Shown here one piece after another: positions 59,837-64,000 of a stretch of 64,000 bases of DNA. The notes beneath the pieces were generated by a model, which saw only the letters and a program-made list of their open reading frames with translations, was not told where the DNA came from and ran no database searches. How positions within the stretch are numbered: the stretch's first letter is position 1; every line of letters begins with the position of its first letter. This DNA is from Flavisericum labens (GTDB taxonomy: Bacteria; Bacteroidota; Bacteroidia; Flavobacteriales; Flavobacteriaceae): contig NZ_JBJJBQ010000003.1 of assembly GCF_045446075.1 (NCBI RefSeq), forward strand, positions 186,001-250,000, written 5' to 3'. The position numbers were made by a program, and so were the translations under genes.

Positions 59837-61822
59837 TTAATCGACGAAGCGAATTCTATCTTTTCCAGATAACCCCATCAAATCCTGTAAATCATAAAAC
59901 TTTAAAACGCCATACAGCACGTTGGTGTAGACGTCTTTTTGCATCGGGTTTTCCAGAAAGTTGTAAAACGATTTTATAGACCGAGATATTTCGGTACGGT
60001 TTATTCTGCTGTCAAGATAAGTGGTGTGTATGGCCGTTGGACCGTAAAGCCCGTTGGCTATGAGTTTAATGTCGTGGTTTTTTAGTTTGTCGTGTTGTTC
60101 AATAAAATCGAGCACGGTCATCACATCCACGACACGCTGCCCCATAATAGGCTTGCCAATATGCATACTGGCCATGGCGTTGCGGTACTCCCAATTCCAG
60201 TATTTGGAGTCGTTGAGGTTAATGGGGTCGGCCGTTTCACCAAACCCACGCAAATCAGGAACCACCAAAATATCGTTTTGGTTGATGTGGTGGTCAATTA
60301 AAGGTTCGTTATTCAGTACATCGGCTTTACCGCTTTCATTTAAATACAGAAAGATGTCACTTTTTGCATTTGCGTTTTCGGGCATTAAAACTAAACAGGG
60401 TACAGGGAATTGTCCTGTTCTATTGATTTGGTATTTGTGTAAATTGAATTTTCTAAATGACTTTGAACCTGTTGGAAGCACATCGATTTCTTCCGTAGGA
60501 AGTACTTCAATACCCAAAAGTTTCATTACTTGTGTTCGTATTTCTATGCTGTCTTTTTTCAAAAAATCTTTTCTGCTGCTTTTCAATTTTTGAAATTCTT
60601 GTCTGTGGAATTCAGGAATAGAAATATTACCAGCAATGGAGGTGATTACTTGACCGGTTTCCGTGCAATTTAAGTTTTCAATATCGGTTGAACGGGTTTC
60701 GGTTTCCTTTACTGGCGTGTCATCGCCGTAAAACCATGTTTTAAACCAAGTGGTCATGGCTTCGCGTTTGGGTTTGGGCATTCCGTGGCCCGCTTCAACA
60801 GAAACCATTTTCACATGTTCCGGCTGGCCTAAAACTGTATAGGCTTGTTCTAGGTCTTTAAAAGCCTGTGTGGCTCCCCAATAATCTACAAAATCGTATT
60901 TCCCCGACATGATTAACACAGGTTTGGGAGCCATCATCAAAACAAAATCGGCTAGTTCCAGTTGCTCTCTGCCTTCATAAGGAATGTGTTGGCAACCATC
61001 GGAAGCACCATAAACCTCCAAAACCTTTTGGCGCTTTGTAAAATAACTGCAAACGGTGGCGACTTTTATGCGCTCGTCGAGGCCGAGCATATAGGTGGTT
61101 TGGGTACCGCCACCCGAACTGCCATAAACACCAATTCTATTATTATCGATGTCCTTTCGGTTTTCCAAATAATCAATGGCACGGTGGTTGTCCCAATATT
61201 CGTAAGCAGCTAAACTGGAACCCAAGAGGTTGGCACCGGCATTTACTAATGTGTGCTCTGTGGTGGCACCCCGAGTAAGTGATTTGCTGTTTTCATCTAT
61301 AAACTGAATACGTTCACCTTGCCCAATAGGGTCGACCACTAAAACCGCAATTTTCTTTGTAACCATTAAAGTCGCCGCTCTCGATAACGGAGCCTTTCCG
61401 CGAAGACCGTGGCCGCATAAATGTAGCGTTGCAGGGAAGGGACCATTGCCATCGGGAATATAAAGGTTTGCGGTTACATAACGTTTCGGAGAACTTTCAA
61501 AAATGATGTTTTCAATCCTAAAACCATCCATTTGCGTAGTGCCAACTACTTTAGCGTTGAGTTTGCTTTTTTCAGGAAAATCGCCAACGATGTTTTTGTA
61601 GCGTTCAATGCATTCGTCTCGATATTTTACAAGGTTTTCTTTTGATTTTAAAGCTTCGGAAAACTCATTGTCACGAAGGTCGTATTGCTGTTGCATATCG
61701 CGTAGCAAAAAGTTGTTGTAAGCCGTACTCATTCGCCACGATAGAGCATTGCCAGGCTCCTGTGCTATTACTTTTAAACTTAATAAAAGAAAGGCTAGAG
61801 TTACAGATCTAAATAGTTTCAT
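59837..61822 (-). CDS. Two-domain acetyl-xylan-esterase-like hydrolase
   Basis: The 661-residue protein (from the ATG at 61822, 18 bases after a possible earlier ATG) has a signal peptide cleaved after VIAQ and an N-terminal alpha/beta hydrolase domain of acetyl xylan esterase type, with nucleophile Ser in GVYGSSGGG and an HLCGHGLRG oxyanion stretch. A second hydrolase-like domain occupies about 400-661 (VPDLRGFGETADP). It should act on acetylated or esterified polysaccharide in the periplasm or at the surface. The second domain's catalytic residues are unclear. Confidence 0.82.
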   Translation of the reverse strand: MKLFRSVTLAFLLLSLKVIAQEPGNALSWRMSTAYNNFLLRDMQQQYDLRDNEFSEALKSKENLVKYRDECIERYKNIVGDFPEKSKLNAKVVGTTQMDGFRIENIIFESSPKRYVTANLYIPDGNGPFPATLHLCGHGLRGKAPLSRAATLMVTKKIAVLVVDPIGQGERIQFIDENSKSLTRGATTEHTLVNAGANLLGSSLAAYEYWDNHRAIDYLENRKDIDNNRIGVYGSSGGGTQTTYMLGLDERIKVATVCSYFTKRQKVLEVYGASDGCQHIPYEGREQLELADFVLMMAPKPVLIMSGKYDFVDYWGATQAFKDLEQAYTVLGQPEHVKMVSVEAGHGMPKPKREAMTTWFKTWFYGDDTPVKETETRSTDIENLNCTETGQVITSIAGNISIPEFHRQEFQKLKSSRKDFLKKDSIEIRTQVMKLLGIEVLPTEEIDVLPTGSKSFRKFNLHKYQINRTGQFPVPCLVLMPENANAKSDIFLYLNESGKADVLNNEPLIDHHINQNDILVVPDLRGFGETADPINLNDSKYWNWEYRNAMASMHIGKPIMGQRVVDVMTVLDFIEQHDKLKNHDIKLIANGLYGPTAIHTTYLDSRINRTEISRSIKSFYNFLENPMQKDVYTNVLYGVLKFYDLQDLMGLSGKDRIRFVD

Positions 61823-61894
61823 TTGTAAACGGATTAACAAAGTGATTACAAATTACATAAAATATGTGGAAGAAAAACGAAGCCTAGCACGAAC

Positions 61895-62815
61895 CTATTT
61901 TCTTTCGTAAGTAATAAACGAAAATTCATAATCGTGGTCGCCATCTTTTTTATGAAAGGTGTTAGCGGTTTCTTTCCAAACAGTATCATCTACTTTCGGG
62001 AAAAATGCATCAGCCTCAAAACTTTCATGAACACGTGTTAATTCAATTTTATCAGCACTAGACATGGCCTGTTCATAAATTTGTCCACCACCTATTATAA
62101 AAGGTTGCGAGTCGCTTTTTGAAGCGTCAAGTGCATCTTCCAAACTGTTTACAACAATAACGCCTTTAGGAGCTTTGTAGTTACTTTGTCGGGTAATCAC
62201 GACATGGGTTCTGTTCGGTAGTGGTTTTGGAAAGCTTTCAAAGGTTTTACGGCCCATAATGATATGGTGTCCACTCGTTAGAGCTTTAAAGCGTTTTAAG
62301 TCGTCTCTTAAATGCCAAATCAGTTGGTTGCCTTTTCCAATAGCATTGTTTTCGGCAGCAGCGACAATAATGGTCAATATCGATTTTTTATTCTGTGGGG
62401 ATGTATTGTTTTGCTCATTGTAGACTTCGCTTTGCGCCAACAAAGTCTCCTCTTTTACAAGACCTTGTTTTATTTTTTCAATTCGGTCTTTCTGTTTGGC
62501 TACCAATTTTTCAAGCTGTTCTTTTTCCCATGCTTTCCCCATAAAATTATGGGTTATGAAAACATTAAAAACATGGTACAAAAGAAAAAATAACCATAAA
62601 AGAATAGCAAATAAAAACCATTCCATACCAAAAGGTCTGAATTCTTTCTCAATGCCAAGAACGGTGTTTGCCACGATTAAAAGAACAGCGCCAATTAAAA
62701 ACAGCACGAAATGAACATAGAGTCGCTTTTTTTGCTTGATACGCCTCTGGGCATTTTCAATAAGCTCTAATTGGTCTTTGTCTATTTGCGGTTTGGCCTT
62801 CTTCTTTCCGAACAT
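61895..62815 (-). CDS. folA: 2TM-domain/dihydrofolate reductase fusion
   Basis: From ATG 62815 the protein is 306 residues: a two-helix membrane anchor (about 33-53 and 66-84, 2TM family), a charged coiled linker (95-125), and DHFR at about 145-306 with IVAAAENNAIGKGNQLIWH, then IMGRKTFESF and FIIGGGQIYEQAM. DHFR makes tetrahydrofolate. Usual DHFR is about 160 residues, so this one is tethered to the inner membrane. An ATG at 62899 would add 28 residues not conserved. Confidence 0.92.
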   Translation of the reverse strand: MFGKKKAKPQIDKDQLELIENAQRRIKQKKRLYVHFVLFLIGAVLLIVANTVLGIEKEFRPFGMEWFLFAILLWLFFLLYHVFNVFITHNFMGKAWEKEQLEKLVAKQKDRIEKIKQGLVKEETLLAQSEVYNEQNNTSPQNKKSILTIIVAAAENNAIGKGNQLIWHLRDDLKRFKALTSGHHIIMGRKTFESFPKPLPNRTHVVITRQSNYKAPKGVIVVNSLEDALDASKSDSQPFIIGGGQIYEQAMSSADKIELTRVHESFEADAFFPKVDDTVWKETANTFHKKDGDHDYEFSFITYERK

Positions 62816-63123
62816 ATTTATGTAAATAAAGTTTGTAAAGTTAATTTTTTTTTGATCAATATGTAATGAATGATTAAATACTCCATAAGAAAACATCAAT
62901 GAATATGATTGATGAATAAAAACCTCTGAAAATCAGAGGAAAACGGAGTACGTTGCATTGATAATATTACAAATATTCAGTTGTTTTTTTTGTTTACCCT
63001 AATTTTAATCGATTACATGTTAACAAAATGATAATTCTTTACTGTAAACGAATTTAAAAGTACAGCACAAGCGAATTGTTTTTTAAATTTGTTCCAAAAT
63101 ACAACACAATTAAAATTTGAATT
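62816..63123. other. Spacer with two hairpins upstream of the CBM48 gene
   Basis: No gene is supported. Two small hairpins are seen, CATCAAT...ATTGATG (62894-62914) and CCTCTGA-AAA-TCAGAGG (62923-62939), but neither has a T run. A promoter element for the next gene lies near its end. Confidence 0.45.
63084..63091 (+). promoter_or_regulatory. Promoter -7 element of the CBM48 gene
   Basis: TAAATTTG fits TAnnTTTG and ends 32 bases upstream of the ATG. Confidence 0.55.
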
Positions 63124-63420
63124 ATGGCTATTAAAAAACAATACCTAAAAAGCAAACCAGTTTGTAAAGTAACTTTTTCTTTACCTGCAGAAGATGCCAA
63201 AAAAGTTTCTGTAGTTGGAACTTTTAATGACTGGAATGAAAAGAAAACAGCTCTTAAAAAATTAAAGAATGGTACTTTTAAAGGTACTTTAGATTTAGAA
63301 ACAGGAAGTTCTTACGAGTTTAAATATCTTGTTGACGGTGTTTACGTTAACGATGAAGCAGCCGATGCTTATGCCTGGAATGATTTTGCCGGTGCAGAAA
63401 ACGGTGTTTTAAACTTATAG
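63124..63420 (+). CDS. Stand-alone glycogen-binding (CBM48/isoamylase N) domain protein
   Basis: The 98-residue protein is one CBM48-type domain: VCKVTFSLPAEDAKKVSVVG is the first strand pair, then FNDWNEKKTALKKL and FKGTLDLETGSSYEFKYLVDG, with the tryptophan of the sugar site in NDWN. It has no catalytic domain and no signal peptide. It would bind glycogen or starch in the cytoplasm. It is monocistronic, with a promoter element and terminator of its own. Confidence 0.9.
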   Translation: MAIKKQYLKSKPVCKVTFSLPAEDAKKVSVVGTFNDWNEKKTALKKLKNGTFKGTLDLETGSSYEFKYLVDGVYVNDEAADAYAWNDFAGAENGVLNL

Positions 63421-63446
63421 TTTCTCTTATAAGACATTTTAAAAAC

Positions 63447-63479
63447 GCACCTCATTTTTTAATGGAGGTGCTTTTTTTA
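63447..63479 (+). terminator. Terminator after the CBM48 gene
   Basis: GCACCTC (63447-63453) pairs with GAGGTGC (63465-63471) followed by a seven-T run. Confidence 0.88.
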
Positions 63480-63493
63480 TTTTTACTTTTTTT

Positions 63494-63560
63494 GGCGTTA
63501 CCCAAGGGTGGGGCCTTCGGCAGTCTCTGCCTCCTTTTTCGGGGAGCTTCAACAAGTGCC
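63494..63560. repeat. GC-rich intergenic repeat-like segment
   Basis: The segment starts GGCGTTACCC, the reverse complement of GGGTAACGCC at 32312-32321, and contains GGGGCCTTCGGC and TGCCTCC. It is markedly GC-richer than its flanks and has no ORF. It looks like a member of the same dispersed family as 32289-32315. Confidence 0.45.
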
Positions 63561-63620
63561 TTAATCCCTAATGCGGGTTTATTTTACTAATATTTTGCAT
63601 ATTCAAATGGCAAGGCTATT

Positions 63621-64000
63621 TTAAACAGCCACAGCACCTTTAATGTGTGGATGCGGATTATAATCCTCTAATGTGAAATCGTCAAAAGTGAAATCGAAGA
63701 TGTCTTTTACATCGGGGTTTAACTTCATTTTTGGCAACGGACGAAGGTCTCTGGACAGCTGCAACTCCAATTGCTCAAAATGGTTGCTGTATATATGCGC
63801 ATCACCAAACGTATGGATGAATTCCCCAGCTTCATAGCCACAAACTTGAGCCATCATCATGGTAAATAAAGCATAAGAAGCAATATTAAAAGGAACACCT
63901 AAAAAGATATCTGCACTACGTTGGTACAATTGACAGGATAATTTTCCGTTGGCCACATAAAATTGAAAAAAAGCATGGCAAGGCGGAAGGGCCGCTTTAC
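63621..64000 (-). CDS. thyA: Thymidylate synthase, partial
   Basis: About 125 C-terminal residues are visible; the gene continues past the right window edge. It has the catalytic Cys in ALPPCHAFFQF near the edge, QRSADIFLGVPFNIASYA with the folate/dUMP contacts, and HTFGDAHIYSNH. It methylates dUMP to dTMP using methylene-THF, the partner of the DHFR at 61895-62815. It ends HIKGAVAV. Confidence 0.97.
   Translation of the reverse strand, partial: KAALPPCHAFFQFYVANGKLSCQLYQRSADIFLGVPFNIASYALFTMMMAQVCGYEAGEFIHTFGDAHIYSNHFEQLELQLSRDLRPLPKMKLNPDVKDIFDFTFDDFTLEDYNPHPHIKGAVAV

Noticed and set aside
62894..62939. Two hairpins suspected to be a riboswitch upstream of the CBM48 gene
   Set aside because: No conserved riboswitch core is visible and no terminator or start-site sequester follows.
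1..64000. CRISPR array, prophage or toxin-antitoxin pair
   Set aside because: No regularly spaced direct repeats, phage structural genes, integrases or toxin-type small gene pairs were seen on either strand.

Overview
The window reads as chromosomal DNA from a marine-type member of the Flavobacteriaceae (Bacteroidota). The evidence is the visible AT-richness, repeated Bacteroidota-type promoters (TAnnTTTG, sometimes with an upstream TTTG/TTG), a short primary sigma factor of 287 residues, many short signal-peptide lipoproteins, a TonB-dependent receptor with an N-terminal regulatory domain, and family-typical genes (DUF6089, DUF2797, bacterial GH3, 2TM domain, FolK-deoxynucleoside kinase fusion). 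No phage, complete insertion sequence, plasmid gene or CRISPR array is visible. Species cannot be assigned by eye.

Layout. 1-1668 (-): mutA (partial), a divisome FtsB/DivIC-like gene and udk. 1698-1859: a palindromic, MITE-like intergenic element. 1890-5769 (-): a tight three-gene block of TonB receptor, PQQ-type sugar dehydrogenase and cytochrome c. 5909-5983: tRNA-Pro(TGG). 6155-8142 (+): uronate catabolism (mannonate oxidoreductase, mannonate dehydratase). 8149-10784: hydroxyacid dehydrogenase, a lipoprotein and thioredoxin reductase. 10872-13683: an AraC regulator divergent from a stress-type set (hemerythrin, PA2169/DUF2383, DUF1328, acidic repeat lipoprotein). 13871-13945: tRNA-Pro(GGG). 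14001-22258 (-): envelope block with murI, two OmpH/Skp chaperones, bamA, uppS, DUF6089, nadK and a CBS protein. 22347-27941 (+): pdxJ, an esterase-like hydrolase, a small membrane protein, trigger factor, clpP and clpX. 28262-35149: GH3, DUF2797, rpsU, rpoD, gamma-carbonic anhydrase, folK-dNK fusion and KDG kinase.

35329-41665 (-): a hypothetical outer-membrane protein, two periplasmic multi-domain c-type cytochromes, a GH28 polygalacturonase and two methyltransferases. 41876-44761 (+): mutS, tRNA-Gly(GCC), tRNA-Leu(TAA). 44913-48518: a lipoprotein that has lost its start codon, an FGE-like lipoprotein and a sodium:solute symporter. 48723-52747: a second Ala/Glu repeat lipoprotein, KDO transferase, a DegT-type aminotransferase and galE. 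52851-61822 (-): lspA, fabD, an FAD oxidoreductase, DUF6807 plus hydrolase, a lipoprotein gene broken at two homopolymer runs, a leucine-rich lipoprotein and a large acetyl-xylan-esterase-like enzyme. 61895-64000: a membrane-anchored 2TM-DHFR fusion, a single-domain CBM48 protein and thyA (partial).

How it fits together. Much of the window is housekeeping: envelope assembly, lipid A and undecaprenyl synthesis, proteolysis, translation and folate/thymidylate metabolism. An accessory layer handles plant or algal acidic polysaccharides: GH28, esterases, UxuA/UxuB-type enzymes and KDG kinase. These are dispersed rather than arranged as a SusCD locus. A second accessory theme is periplasmic oxidation, with PQQ dehydrogenase feeding cytochrome c and two further multiheme-like proteins. 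The items most worth following are the TonB/PQQ/cytochrome block, the lipoprotein gene interrupted at a G8 and a T8 tract, the palindromic element at 1698-1859, the orphan FGE-like lipoprotein and the 2TM-DHFR fusion.
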